Shown here piece by piece: positions 1 through 12,747 of a DNA stretch of 64,000 nucleotides. Within the stretch, counting starts at the first letter, position 1. Each line of letters opens with the position of its first letter. Origin of the DNA: Helopsaltes ochotensis (taxonomy: Eukaryota; Chordata; Aves; Passeriformes; Locustellidae). The stretch is from NCBI GenBank assembly GCA_013400155.1, contig VXBM01000286.1:799455-863454 (forward strand), in the 5' to 3' direction. A program made the position numbers and the translations under genes. The notes below the pieces were generated by a model. That model was not told where the DNA came from. It did no database searches and saw nothing but the letters and a program-made list of their open reading frames with translations.

Positions 1-2100
1 CAGTCTGAACTTTGTGTGTGCCTAATTTCATTCTTCTAGGGACAGGCCCCTCCAGTCCTGTGGGGCTCAGGAGGGGTGAGTCCTCCTGTGAGTCCTTGAG
101 GCTCAGAGCTTAAACCTTCCTCCCGCAGAGGCTGGTGAAATTTAGCCCGTCCAGAGGCATAGGTCACAGGGTTAAATACAAAGAGCACTGCTCCTCAAGA
201 AATATATTGAGTTCTAATATCTGGTTTTGAGTTCACTTGCAATGCGCAGTGGGTACAGGAAAAGAGTTTTCAGACTTAAATTAGGAGTTAGGCTAAAGTT
301 ACCCACCCGATTCAGTAGATGTTAGGGAGTTTCATAGCAGGAGATCAAGGTAATCATGATTTGAGAGACATAACATGTAAATTCTCTTTACCATGATAAC
401 ATGTCCTTTCCAGAAAAACTGTTTCTGGAAAAACACTTTCCTTTTGTTTTTCCCTCAATGGTATATTTTTGGCTTTTTGAAATAAGCTATTAGCCTGGAA
501 AAACTACAAAGCTGAGCACTACTTTAGTAACTGAATTTAGGAATGTATTTGAAAGGGCATCCCCTCTAACTTCTCCATTTTTGCTGCCTTTTGTAAATCA
601 GGTATTGGAGAAATGCCTTAAAATCATTCTCTGATCTTCAGGCTAAAAAATATGTGGCACAGAAATCCTGGTGGGATTTCAGTCATCTGATGTGGATGTC
701 AGCACAATATGCAGCCTCCCCTTTGGAGAGGAGCTGTTGTCAGTACCTGCCTGCAGATGAATGAACAGATCATCCAGGCATTTTGGCATCTGTCAACCCC
801 TGGGGCTGTTACAGCATGTGTGCATTTGCCATTCTAGCCTTCGAAAGCAGCTACTGCTGTTCTGTAATTCACAGCCTATTTATTGCTAGGGGACCTTTTT
901 CTTTTCATTTATTTTAATTTGTTTTCTTTATGTCATTAAAAGCAGTAGTGAGGTCTATAAAACAAGCAAGAACTTGGATAAACACCACAGCAGGCTGGTG
1001 AACTCTTTTAGGGACCCAGTTTCCATCCATAAATTATCAGTAGCTACTGAAACTACAGGAGTTTGGTATGACCTACGTTATTTTCTCTCTCCAGCTGCAG
1101 ATGACTTCAAATCACTATCACCTTTGCTGCTGGACCTATCACATATGCAGTTGATCATTGTAGGTCCTTTCCCACTGAATTATTCTATTTTATTTTCTCT
1201 CACATGGAGGTGGAATTCCTTCTCTTGACTCTGACTTTTCTACTCTCATGTCATCGATTTGATTGTCAGTCACTTTAGTCCTTCTTGCTATCAGTTCACA
1301 AAATACCTTTTAACAAATTCTCATTGCAACTTTATATTTTATAATTATTATTTCACAGATTTTCCAGGCTCTGCAGGCTTTGTTTAAAAAAAACATGGCA
1401 AAACACACAAAAAATAACCCAACCCCTCTTGCTGCAACAAATAGCCCTGTTGAGGGAAGTATTTTATGCCTATGTCAGCCAGAGAACGAATAGCCAGAAA
1501 CTTTTCTGTGTTATGTTACTGATGAATTAATAAAATGATTTTTAAACTGTAGGGATTGGATTCTTACTATGCCAGTCTCACTTGAATTTTTTGGTGCTTG
1601 TTCACTGAACTTTAAAGTTTAGGTACCACTTTTCAATATCTATGTATTTCTTGTGTCCTTATCATCATGAGGGGATATGGATGTACCTTAATGATGGCTA
1701 TTAATATCTTGAGAACACAGTGAGATGGATAATCTGATGATTTTGCTTCATGCAGTAAAAATTACAGCAACACAGTGGAGAACACAAGACAAGTAACTGC
1801 AGGATGGCCTAAGTGTTTAATGACTAGCCTGAGCTGGTATTTGGAAGGGTAGCACAACCCAGAAAGGATCATCTTAGCCTAAAATGGCAGAGTGCCTGCA
1901 CCATTCTGGAAAAGATGCCAGGGGCTGAACCACTTGTTTTGTCACTGGGTCTTAAAGTCAATCTGTTCAGGGGTATGGAGTGGCCTGAGTTGTCATCGGC
2001 ATAAATTGTGTAATTGTTTATCTAGATGGCAGAAAAAAGCTGCCGCAGTTGTGTTGAGCAGAGAGGTCTGCAAAGGTTTGGGAGCTTTTTCCATCCCTTT
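1..2100. other. AT-rich non-coding sequence, no gene seen
   Basis: Stops interrupt every frame; the longest open stretch here is 84 codons and resembles no protein I know. I see no RNA gene, no clear mobile element and no tandem array beyond short A and T runs. It is ordinary single-copy intergenic or intronic DNA. Confidence 0.6.
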
Positions 2101-2130
2101 GCCTCCCCCTCAAGCCCACCTTGCTCTTGC

Positions 2131-2216
2131 CCTCGTGCGCTGCCGCGAGTGCTGCTCTCCCTGCACGGAGCGCGGCGGGCGCGCAGCATGGAGCGCACGC
2201 GCTCAGCAGACGAGGC
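2131..2216. promoter_or_regulatory. Short dense CpG cluster, possible promoter or first exon
   Basis: About 14 CpG dinucleotides fall in about 86 bases, in several CGCG clusters, while the surrounding kilobases have almost none. Vertebrate DNA loses CpG unless it stays unmethylated, so a cluster like this often marks a promoter or enhancer core. Three overlapping open frames cross it (142 and 136 codons on plus, 80 on minus), but GC-rich DNA has few stops, so open frames alone mean little. An ATG lies near 2189 in a GC-rich context. A pyrimidine-rich stretch ending in CCCCGCAG follows near 2236-2243 and could be a splice acceptor. The cluster is much shorter than a standard CpG island. It could instead be a GC-rich relic of an insertion. 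Confidence 0.3.
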
Positions 2217-2610
2217 AGGCAGCAACATCTCTGCTCCCCGCAGCTCTGCTGGCCAAGGCTCCACTCAGCTCACTGTGTCCGAATCAGAATTCCCTCATCT
2301 GCTTGGAATTCTTGTTTTGAAAACACAGAAGCTGATTTTAGAAACGCTAAAGCCAATGAGAACTGCGAGAGCGCTGCACCTCTGGGAATCCAGCCCACAT
2401 CCTTTTTGTTTTGAGTGTAGGATCGATCCTGAATGAGAAACCTTTTGTATTTTGGAAACTAAGAAGGAGCTGAAGCAAACTTCTTCATACTTGGCAAAAA
2501 CAGAATTGCTCTTGATGGAGACCAAGCATGGAAAATTCTGGTCTGAGAGGATTATGTTTGTCAAAGTTATGACAAGTCTGAACAGAGAGTTTTACATAGA
2601 AATCCCTCTC

Positions 2611-2638
2611 ATTTTACTGTCTACAGTGACAGTAAAAT
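2611..2638. repeat. Perfect inverted repeat, 11-bp arms with 6-base loop
   Basis: ATTTTACTGTC is followed by the loop TACAGT and then by its exact reverse complement GACAGTAAAAT. The stem is too short for a microRNA precursor. It may be a chance cruciform or a remnant of a DNA transposon end. Confidence 0.7.
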
Positions 2639-2889
2639 ATATTTATGCAAAAAAATAAAATCTGAGAAGTTAGATTTATACACACCAAACAATTACTAGT
2701 AAGCAAAAACCAAAACCAGATCAGCATAATGATGTTTTTGTCAAGCGTAACAATTTTGGTTTGGCCCAAACACACAGATACAGATTTGGACTTTCTGTCA
2801 CAAGTTGCCAAACATTTGTTTTCATTTATATCTCTGTATTTGTGCATGTGCATATTGACAAAGGGGATCTGACTCCAAGAAGAACAGAG

Positions 2890-2955
2890 TTATTATCCAA
2901 ATCCCAACGCAAATCCCTCTATTGACTTCACTGGGAGTTGGATCAGCACCTTGGT
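2890..2955. repeat. Probable decayed ancient sauropsid repeat
   Basis: The stretch TATTGACTTCACTGGGAGTT followed by GGATCAGCACC resembles a repeat I recall from turtle, crocodile and bird DNA, built around near-palindromic forms of CCATTGACTTCAATGGGAG. It is one of several such matches in this window. Identification is from memory of the motif, not from a search. Confidence 0.4.
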
Positions 2956-2999
2956 TAGTATGTTCAAAATAGAGTGTCCAGAGTTAAACTATCAGTTCT

Positions 3000-3062
3000 T
3001 CATTCAGCTCTCATTGAAAACAATTAAGTCTTTCCATTAACTTCAATTACTCTTGGATCTAG
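3000..3062. repeat. Probable decayed ancient repeat, same family
   Basis: Shows CTCATTGAAAACAATTAAG and then CCATTAACTTCAATTACTC followed by TTGGATCTAGG. These two opposed motifs match the arms of the near-palindromic family seen at 2890. Divergence is high, so exact borders are uncertain. Confidence 0.35.
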
Positions 3063-3334
3063 GTTTAAAACACAAATTTTGTCTAATAGGACATATGGAG
3101 GCTATCCTATTAAGCGTGTTTCAATCACATGAGGGCACAAGAATTTAAGGACAGAGGCCTGAAAGGCAATACTAACTGAATATTGGAGGTTAGAAAAATG
3201 CAAAATTAGTAACTTTTAAAAGGCCATGGTTGCTGCAATAAATCATTAGACTTCATTCTCTTTAAACCATTTTTCGTGTTTAAAGATGACTGAACTGTGG
3301 CTGCCTCTTTGTCGTTTCTGGTTCAGAAAAGCAT

Positions 3335-3440
3335 TCAGACAGCAGTTAAGCAACACAACTTAAGTGTCAGCATAACTCCTCTCTTAAGGAGGGGAGGAAT
3401 TAAACACATGCTTTAGTGATTTCCTGACCTGAGGCTTTTA
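3335..3440. repeat. Probable decayed palindromic ancient repeat
   Basis: Contains GCAGTTAAGCAACACAAC and, about 50 bases on, GAATTAAACACATGCTTTAG followed by TGATTTCCTGACCTGAGGC. This order matches the TTAAGCAYGTGCTTAA type of repeat that I recall as dispersed in sauropsid genomes. It is the clearest copy in this first group. Confidence 0.45.
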
Positions 3441-6400
3441 TTTTCCTTCTGTGAATATTAGTGAAAGTACCTTTTTGTTCATAAGAGCACTCATGAAAAG
3501 CACATTTTGAGCCTCTGGCTCAGATTTGCTTAATCTAATCAAGGAAGAGAAAGTCACATGATGTATATTAGGTAACCAGTTGCACAATTTGTGGGTGACC
3601 ATTAAATCATTTCAGATAGTAAAAATTGTAATAACTTGCAGCGTGCTCTCAGATAATTCATAAATATAATACAGAGCTGTTCTCTAGTTCTGGATGTTCT
3701 CTCGGGGAGGAATATTGGAAGACAAACACAAACTCCCAAAAGAAACTTAGGATAAACGGGTTTTTCATAAGGTAAAAACCTCCATAATTCCCTCCAAATG
3801 TGGAAGGAGCTCCTGTTATCTGCATTGCTCTGAAGTTTTTCCGATTGAATACAATTACATCCAGGCTAAACAGGCTTTCAAACAGCTGTGCTTAAACTAC
3901 ACCTGTAGAAATTACTAAAGTGCCAACAACCCTCACAGACACCTTCAGGTACCTTTCAAACAATATAATCAATTTTATTTATGTGAGCTCAGATGAATAC
4001 GGTATTTGTGTGAAAAAAAGGGCATATTTTTGAAACACCTTTGAGAACACACAGGAAAGCACCTTTTTAAAAATGTTTTATATGTTTATGTGCGTATTCC
4101 ATATGTTCTACTTAGGCAAATGTTTAAGCAAAGATTTGTGTGTCAAATGACCTCATTTATTGTTTGTAAACTAAGCTGTCTAATCTGGCTCAGTGTCTTT
4201 TCATCGTATGGTGTGAGTCAAATAAACTCATCTGCTGCTCAGGCTTACAACCACAGGGCGTTTTCAACTCAGCAGCTAAACACGAGCTCTGGTCAGGCCA
4301 GAGACCCTGCAGAGGAATGCTTTGGGCCCCTGAACTCAGTGCCACGAGATTACTCATTTTTCATTCTTCTGGAGGAAATGCTTAGCTCAGTTTGCTTCAA
4401 CTGGCTATAGCTGATGCCAACCTGCCATCCAGAATCCATAAACACCCTGAAAATGGGGTAACTCCAGGAGTTGCTAGCTGGCCCAAGCATCTCTGCACGT
4501 GTGTCAGAGAAAGGTTCTCTTTATCTCTGCAGAAAAGGATCTGTAGGGTGCTTGTGTTATTTTTGGCAGTAGGCAGAATGGGCTGAGGGCACAGAGGACC
4601 ATAAATATACTGATTTCCTTTTTTCTTTTGCTTCTGCCTAGAAATACCCAAACTGCTTCAGCCTTCTTCTACCCACACGTGAACAGAAGAAAACACGCTT
4701 TCTTACTTTCTGTTCAGCAGAAGCCAGTATGTCCAGTGTTTTGGAAAAAGAATTTTGTAGGTTACTTGAATCAACAGGTAGGGCACATCCTTTTATAGTG
4801 AGGCAGTCTCGAGTGTAAGTGACAAATTTTACTTTCTTCACCAGTGGAATGGCAGCTCTGGGAACTGGATCAACTGGGGTCACAGAGGGAATCAAGTAGG
4901 TTTATTGACAAGCCTGACTAGATGTTAACTCCATCCTACAGAGGATCTAGTGAAGAGCATTCTGTAGTTTTTCTTCTACTCAGCTGAGCAGTTTTTTTTC
5001 CAGGGTCTGCAGTTTCATGTTAGTCTGTTACAGCTATGGGGGATATTAGTCAGTATTTCTCTAAAGTTCTGTTTCAGGTCAGAAAGACTAATCTCCAATT
5101 AATCCCTGTCAAGTGCGAGGTGTTTTTTGAAGACTTACAGCCAGCCAGTGGAAAATAGCAGGCATTGGGATGTACTGGACTTCAGGTTTCTGATCCCAGG
5201 TTTTTCCTTTCAGCTGCTGAGAAACCAGAGATTTACATCCTTGCCTGTTTGAGGAACAGAGTTGCATATGGAGGCCATGCATTTTACTTTACATTTCTCT
5301 TTGGACCTTTTAGCATGTACCCTCTTAAACGGTGTCAATGGGTTTGGTTCCATAATCTATATGGAACCTGGAATGAGACACAGCTACGCTTGGCCCTTTG
5401 CCACAGAAGTCTGGTACTGCATAAATGCATCAAAATTGCTTGCATGCAAGTCTGGCCTTGGGCTAGACTCCCTCAGGGGTGAAGATGATTGCAAATCCCA
5501 GGGCACTGTGGACACTGTGAGCATTTCTTCAGTGCAGCATGCTTCTCCCTCAGGATGGAGTGTGAGGGAGAGGGCCTGCACTGGAACAGCGTGGTCACAT
5601 TGTAGAGGGTGTATGGAAAGACCATGAGGGATGAAATACATAGAAAATTGTAGTGAAATGAGCCCAGTGAAGGGAAATTTCATCTTAAATCTTGAAGATT
5701 TAAGATAGGAGCCTGTTGCTTTAAAGGGCAAGAGAGGCAGATCACAATTTGAGACTGGAGACTGGAGGGAACATGGTGTGTTATGGTATGCCTTCCCCAA
5801 AGTGCCTCAGTCTGACCATAAAAATGCAGAATGGTATTATCCAGTAGGTAGAATAAGGACCAGGTTGAACTAGCTCCTTCTAGACTTGAAGGCTGAAATA
5901 GATTCCATCCAAAAATACTCATCTGGGGCAGAAACAAAAGTTATTCCTGGGAAAGACAGCTTTATGGCAAGAATTATGTGCTTTTTTTAGCTAAAGACAC
6001 AAATGTTTCACCATGGCAGTGTTTTAGTGAAGGTCATCTACAGGAGACTGTATCATCATCCTCCTAATTACAGAGGATGACTAATCGTGCATCCTCCCTT
6101 TTCAATCTGAAAGTTTGCTTTTGAGCCAGTGTGGGTTTGATGCCACATTTTCCTGATGTCTCAGAGTTCACTGAACCAGCATTTAACTCATTTCTTTGTA
6201 CATCTCACGGTGTGACTTCAGTAAAATTTAGCAGCCATATCATGATACAGTTGTCTGAAAGAAACTAAAATACGGGACACCTTGTGTGTTTGGTGTAGCA
6301 GGCCATGATAGATTTGACATTCTCTCTCTTTATTTTATATTATAAACAATTGCATGTAATTGTCTTTATTAAGATCATGAGGTTTCTCTAGATTCAGTAT

Positions 6401-8500
6401 GCTAAGTGTGCAGTACTCTGTGCAGAGGAAAATTCTTCTCCGTGAAGCATGAAGTGAGCACTAGAAATTACCTCTCTTCATTTAAATGCTTATGAAATAA
6501 TACAAAGGAAAAGCAAGTTTTCCCTTCCTTTAGGAGAGGAAGCTGCAGTTTTGACTCTGTCTTCAGTCTTCTGGAGAATTTGTCTTTTTGGGGAATGCGC
6601 CGTTGTTTGTGATTTATATTTCCAATTGTCATTAGCATGCACCACTGTTGCCTTTTTTTTTAGTAAAAACGGAAGGATTTGTATAATCATTTTATTTCAG
6701 TCACACATTTGGCCTCGGATTTAAGGAAAACTGAAGAAAAAAGAAAAACTTTTCCAAAATTCTGCAGTTCCAACTCTATTTCTATTGTTCTCCCTATCCA
6801 CATATTGCAAGCAGGAAAAAGTGAAACATCAGGAGCTGAAACTGTGGAAGGAAGAGAGGCCAAGGGCCTTGTAGGCATGGGACAGGTAAATCTCATGGAT
6901 TTTGTCAGAAGCCTGGCTTATCCTCATTTAAACAAGAAAGCTCAAGACGTGGATGGAAGTAATGCAATTCATGTGACATTCTCTTTTGTTGCTTTTTTCC
7001 ATACTCTGGAAAAAATAGTTCCATGGAGTCTAACTAGGGTAATATTTTCAGTGGGAAATGTGGCACTTATGTCCATGCACGTTTAAAATTTGTTTTAATT
7101 CTTTTGAATGTAGCTACTGTAAATACAAAGATTTTCTTCCCTACCGATTGTATGTGATGACACTAATTTGAAATATAACATTCCACCAACTCCCCAAGAT
7201 CTGAATGCTGTTAAGGGAAAACACTAAAAAAAAAGAGGTCAACAATTCCGAGAGTTTCAAGGAAGGTGTTAATATTCAACAACAAAAAAAAAAATAAAAA
7301 GAAAAGTATTTGCTTTACTTTAAGATGCAAACAATGTAAAACAGAGTTAACAAAACAGAAGGCAGAAAAAAATGAGCAAGATTGACAAGTTTTCTTGAAA
7401 GCCTTCGTGTAGCCACCTACAGATAGACCTACATGTGACTTGTTATTGACAGTGACATAAATAGCTGATGTGAGTGTGGTGATGAAAGCAATGGAGATCA
7501 ATAACAACTCACAATCCCATTATGGAAGTAATGCATTCTGCAGAATGTTCAAGCACATCTGTCACCCCAAAGAATAAAAGCTGGTTTAAATCATTAGGCA
7601 GAAGCTAGCATCTTGATAATGGCAGCCCTACTTTGCTTCCCAGGGTAATTATTAAACTGACCAAAGCGTTTTGTGGATTTGATGGTCTGCTGGAGATATA
7701 AACATACAAGGGTTTCTGCAAATCATCAGTGAAGTGTTATCCAGCTTCTGCAGTACTCAGCCACCAACACTGCCAGGAATGCTCATATCAAATTAATTAT
7801 GAGAATTGTGAAAACACCACCGGCAGGGACCACACGAATGGCTCTCCCTGCAACATGGACTTCCACAAAGCTGAACTCACTGCAACCCTGTGAACAGCAC
7901 TATGAATTCTTTGTGGGTTTCCTTTCTTGCCTCTTACAAAAATGTGTGTACTGATCAGTGTCAAGTCTCCATACATTTTCCATAGAGAGCTTTGGTCCTT
8001 AAAGTTATAATTAGATTTGAACTTTTCAAATGGTTAAGATGTGTTTGCTGTCCTTCTCTCTGGGGCCTTTCAAAGGCAGCTGATCATTCCTGGAGGTGTT
8101 GCACATGACTTCTGTGTGTTGCTGTGCTATCAGTCAAACACATTTTGCTGGATACAGAAAACAGACCACAAAGAGGGCTGTGTGCATTTTCCTTGAACAG
8201 TGTTCAAAAGTGTGTGAGGACAGATAGGCAAACAGCAAAGCTACTCTGTGATCAATGAGAAGTGCCCTGTGGAGGTCCACCTCGCTTCCTTAGGTTGCCC
8301 TGCAATGTGAGATCATTGGCAATGAAGCAATTCTGAAGAAATCACGAGTTATGGTGTTAGCAGATCAGGTGTTGCCTGCCCAAAGCAGGTGTGTGTTTTC
8401 TGAGGACAGGAGAACAAGGAAGGCGGGGAACGCTACACTTTTAGAACTGTCTAACTTATTCCTTAACCATATTATAAAGGTCTGTTCAATACCTCTCCAG
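3441..8500. other. Non-coding sequence, no gene seen
   Basis: Open frames reach 138 codons (5384-5800, minus) but overlap other frames and show no recognisable domain. A near-perfect 21-bp palindrome lies at 5694-5714, and there is an A-rich patch at about 7280-7300. I see no CR1, tRNA or tandem array. Confidence 0.55.
5694..5714. repeat. 21-bp palindrome
   Basis: CTTAAATCTT and AAGATTTAAG are exact reverse complements around a single G. It reads as a palindromic site, not a hairpin with a usable loop. In 64 kb of AT-rich DNA one such site could arise by chance. Confidence 0.6.
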
Positions 8501-8597
8501 TTGCAGGAAGAGGATCTGTGTTGGAGATGGAGCTGAAGAACTGAGAATGCTGGCAAGCCAGGTGCTGGTCATTGAGCAATGTTGTCTATGATGACAG
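8501..8597 (+). other. Exon-like interval with splice-site-like borders
   Basis: The left border follows ACCTCTCCAG, an acceptable 3' splice site with a weak pyrimidine tract. The right border is ATGACAG followed by GTAAGA, a close match to the 5' splice consensus. No long frame is open across it, so if transcribed it would be a non-coding exon. Such pairs arise often by chance. Confidence 0.15.
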
Positions 8598-11500
8598 GTA
8601 AGAAAAAATTCAGTTTTCTTTTACTGTGAAATATCACAATGTAGAGAAAGTTTGAGAAAAACAGCTTTCCATGTCAATGAGGACATGGATCTTGACCCCT
8701 TTTTCCCTTCACTGCTCTCTGACCCTGATTTACTACAAAGAGTATTTTCCTCCAAAGGTGATAACTCTGTGAGGAAGAAATAACACAAACCACTAGGACT
8801 TCTCCTAGCAGGGGGCATAATGGCATGTCTTGCATTGTGACCTGTCATTGATGGTTTCATTGGAAGTTTTTATTGGAAAAGCTGTGTAGGGGGAATAAAA
8901 GCTCCAGCAACCACCTTTCCTGATACCTTAACTGTAAAGCATACAGTGAACAAATCTCTGACTCGTAAAAAGTGTTTCTGAACTCTCACAAGGTGTGTTT
9001 TGTTTGTAATCTTAGGGTCTAGAAATACCAAATCATCGAGTCTGGTGCTTAACACTCTCCATGCCAACAAAATAGACTTTTAGTCTGGGATGGATTTTTT
9101 TATGAACAGTTTATAATCCATATCAAAATAAGGATTTATAAAGGAAGTGCTGACACAAATTTAGAAGAGGATCCAATAAAAACCTATGACTTCTGATGTG
9201 CAGAAAAGTGCAGAAGGTCACAGTCCTTGTCTAAAGCCTCCACCACCAAAAAACAAACAAAAAATTTGTATTATTGAAATGTACATAGATTTTTGTGGTG
9301 TCAAAGCCAAGCAAAAGAGGGAATAATTGAATTTGGCTCCTAATAACAGCAATGCAAATGTGTTCCTCTGTGTGTTTTACAACCTTTTCTTGTATAATAA
9401 GTGACATGATATTACATTCTGGAGTGTAAGAAACAGTTTTTGGATTCACAATATTAAGGAGAGAAATAAGGTTTTATGAGTTAAGTTAGGGTGAATGACA
9501 GATGGGGGAGAAAAACCAATTTATTTAACGTTATCTGCACTCAAAAAAACCAGAAATTGGGATGTGTTTCCTAGCTGGTTTTTCAAGCAAACACAATCTG
9601 CAGCAATGGTGCTGTGTGGCAGGAAATTATCTGAAATAATGAACTGGTCAAGTACTCCAAAACTGATACCCTTCTCATCAGCATCCAAAACACGAAACCT
9701 GCCAAAAATTCTAATTGCACTTTGCTCTGTCCAAATTATTTTATTACTTGCCAAGAAGGGCTTTGAAATATTTGGCAGTCTTCTACCAGGAGAAAAATGA
9801 AACAAAGGGGAATGAAATGAAACACAGTAACAAAATATCCCTGCCCCCTTGAAAAATAGCAGGTTTGGGGGTTTAGCCCTTTCACGAAGAGCTGATAACT
9901 CTATAACCCAAACTAAGTAACCAATCAGAAATAATTTATCAAGGATGAACAAATTTGACTCAGCTAAAAAGCCTTCCAAACTTAAAGGTGTTTCTTGTTA
10001 GAGCAGCTGCTTTAATATTGTGATAGTCACAAGGTGTGTTGATATTAAACATCAAATAAAAAGAACCTTGCCATACATTTACCTTGGTGCACAGCTATGA
10101 TCCATGAAGTAATGCACAGAAATGTCACTGGCTAAGCCAAATCTGAATTAAGCAATCATGACATAACTAAAGAAGATCTTCAAGAGAGTTCCACAAACTC
10201 ATATTGCAGCCCCAGGTAACAAAGACCACAGTCCCTGTCTCTTTGTAAGAACAGTGAGTTAAATTGTTTTTCATCTGGGACTAGTCCACAAATAAATAAA
10301 ATTTCATTTATTTATTTTTTCCATTTCAAGGATTCAAGGCTCTATTTGCTGTTTTGTTTTTTTGGTTTTTTTTTTAATATAATGAAGTATGCTGAAAATA
10401 AAGTTCAGGCTTCCATACCTGTTAAGGCTTTGGTGTTGTGTTTAGGGGATGCTTTTGACCACAGCATGACAGGTCGAAGGTGGTGTTTCAGTATGGTGAT
10501 TTTTGCATTGTTACTGCCTGTGACTCTCATTTACAGAATAAAATCCACGGCAGATTTGAGCTGTGCAGGTACATCCCAGTTCTTCCAGGGCATCACCTGC
10601 CTGGGGTCTGCTGCCTTGGCCACAGTGCCCAAAATGTCTTCCTTTTCCTCCAATACCTCTTGTTCTTGCCGGGGCTGACAGTGGGAAGCACAAAGTGTTC
10701 CTGGATCTGGCGCTCAGATGCCAGTGAGGGCACTCCTGCAGGAGAGAGGAGGGAATAACGCTGGCCACAGCCAGCTCCCTCCACCTTTGCAGCTCCCAAG
10801 GGAGGCCAGAGGGCCAGGAACTGATTAGAGGACCCAGGTCAGAGATTTGTGAACTCTGAATTTGGCAGGCGAGTGGAGGAGGAATGGGTTCTGCAGTATT
10901 GTGTTATAAGATGCATTTATTCATAGCTGCGAAAACTGCAGACATATTGTGTTACTGCATCAGGATCTTAAGCAGATGTTTAGATTTTACAGAGAAGGGT
11001 GTGCGGAGACATTTTCAGTTTTCCTTTAGTTTTATAAAAGTTAATTGTTACCTTTGCTTTTACATTCTAACACCTACGGGGAGACAATTTAGTTCATTAT
11101 GTCAGATTGCTTGAATATGAAGATTTTTTTAATTAGTTTTTTTCCTGAATAGGCTAAATGAATCGAGGTCAATGTGTTGTCTCCTGCCATGATACTGGAG
11201 CCAATATGTGTTGTTTGCAAGGAAGATTGAAAGAAAACAGTAGAGGAAACACTTAGAGTAAGATTTCTCAGACTTTTCCATAATGTGATCATAATTAAAG
11301 AGAAGGATTATGTAACTGATGAGTTTATTTGTTTCATAGTTGCTTGGCTTTCTCTAGTTTCGATATACATTTACATAGCAGGCTTGGTGAAGCCACACAA
11401 ATTGGTATTTGGAAAACTTGTGCTACAGAGAAGGAGTAAGGTTATCTTAGTTTTCTGGTCATATGATTTACTAGGGGTTTGGGTTGTTTTTTTTTTTAAT

Positions 11501-12364
11501 ACGAAGGCCATATCAATGGTGACATTGTCCCACTGAGAAACACTGCAGGTCAGTGATCTCTGCCAGCCTCCACACTGCAAAGCATATTCACAGGGAACAT
11601 CTACCTGCACGTTTTAGTCCAGCTCAGGACTGGATTCTGAAGAGAATCTACCAGCTGTCCACGCTTACCTTGTTTTGATATGTGTTGGCAAAAGGTCTTG
11701 GAGAAGGTGAAGGAGATTCCTTTCCAGTGAAGCTGTGCTGGAAGACACACTCCAGCACTCCAGCCCTGCAGCTAATGCACTCCAGCTGCCAAAGGGCTTC
11801 CAGGCCATGGAACCTGACTGGTCCAAAGTTTAACAAAGAACCAACCAACCAAAAAAAAAAAAGACCTGCAAGACTCATAGTCCTGCCCCTCAACAGCTTA
11901 GTGCGTGGACTTTTGCTGTAATTTTTGGACTTTGGATCCTCAACAGCAAATTTTTATCTTGAAAAGTCTTTCTGTTGCTTGCACATGCTTATGCTTAGAT
12001 AAAGTTGCTTTTAGAGAGCTCTAGTTTCAACTTTGAGAATTTTTTTGAGAATATTTCTACTCAGAGTTTAGGATCGGTGTTGCCTTCTTTTCTAATGTGA
12101 TTTTGGATGATTGAGAAGCTTGAAGCTGTCTTGAAGAAGAAAATCAATCTTAAGAAAAAGTCCTTCAATTTTATGTATCTATTTTGGCACTGTTTTGCAA
12201 GACACAGAAAGAAATCTAGAAAAATATAAAATAAAAGTTACTCTGTTCTCCAGTAAATGTTAATGATATTTTTTGATGCAATTGGATCTGGGACATATAT
12301 ACTCCTTGATTAGATAAACACTCTAGACACTGGAATAGTGTTTCCAGGTACTGGAATAATGCAC

Positions 12365-12440
12365 AATCCCATTGAACTTCATGAGATCCCACACAGGAAC
12401 AGAAGCCTGCACAGGCAGATCCTATTGTAAGGTCTAATCC
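12365..12440. repeat. Possible decayed ancient repeat
   Basis: AATCCCATTGAACTTCATGA followed by GATCCCACACAGG, with GGCAGATCC further on, resembles the CCATTGAAGTCAATGAG motif order of the ancient family at 2890-3440. The match is weak and borders are guesses. Confidence 0.3.
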
Positions 12441-12730
12441 TAAAATACTGAAGAGGCTGAGTCAGAGGGTGTGGGTGAGCACCTGGGCCAAAATATGTGT
12501 CCTCCCCTCTTGGCCAATGTCATAAACTGTAATCTCTGCTGCTCTTGTCACAATGCAAAGGGATCACTTTTCTGTGGTTTTGGTGCTTGTTACTCTTTCT
12601 AAAATAAAATGTGGTACGTATTTCCAAGCCTTCATGTGCCATGTTGGCCTTCTTTAGCTGGAGTCAAGTAAAGAGAAAATATTCAGGCTTGTAAATTAAA
12701 TGGCATGAGAACTGGGATCCCTTTAAATAC

Positions 12731-12747
12731 TTTTTTTTTTTTTTTTT
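12731..12747. repeat. Poly-T tract, 17 bases
   Basis: Uninterrupted run of T followed by AATTTCTCC. No recognisable retrocopy adjoins it. Confidence 0.9.

Noticed and set aside
1892..2436. Overlapping 142-, 136- and 97-codon plus frames and an 80-codon minus frame
   Set aside because: Open in several frames at once because the patch is GC-rich; no domain recognised. The CpG cluster itself is kept as a finding.
9521..9979. 152-codon minus frame
   Set aside because: No recognisable domain, overlaps an open frame on the other strand, and no CpG or splice context.
10560..10830. GC-richer patch considered as a retrocopied gene
   Set aside because: No protein similarity in any frame, no poly-A and no target duplication.
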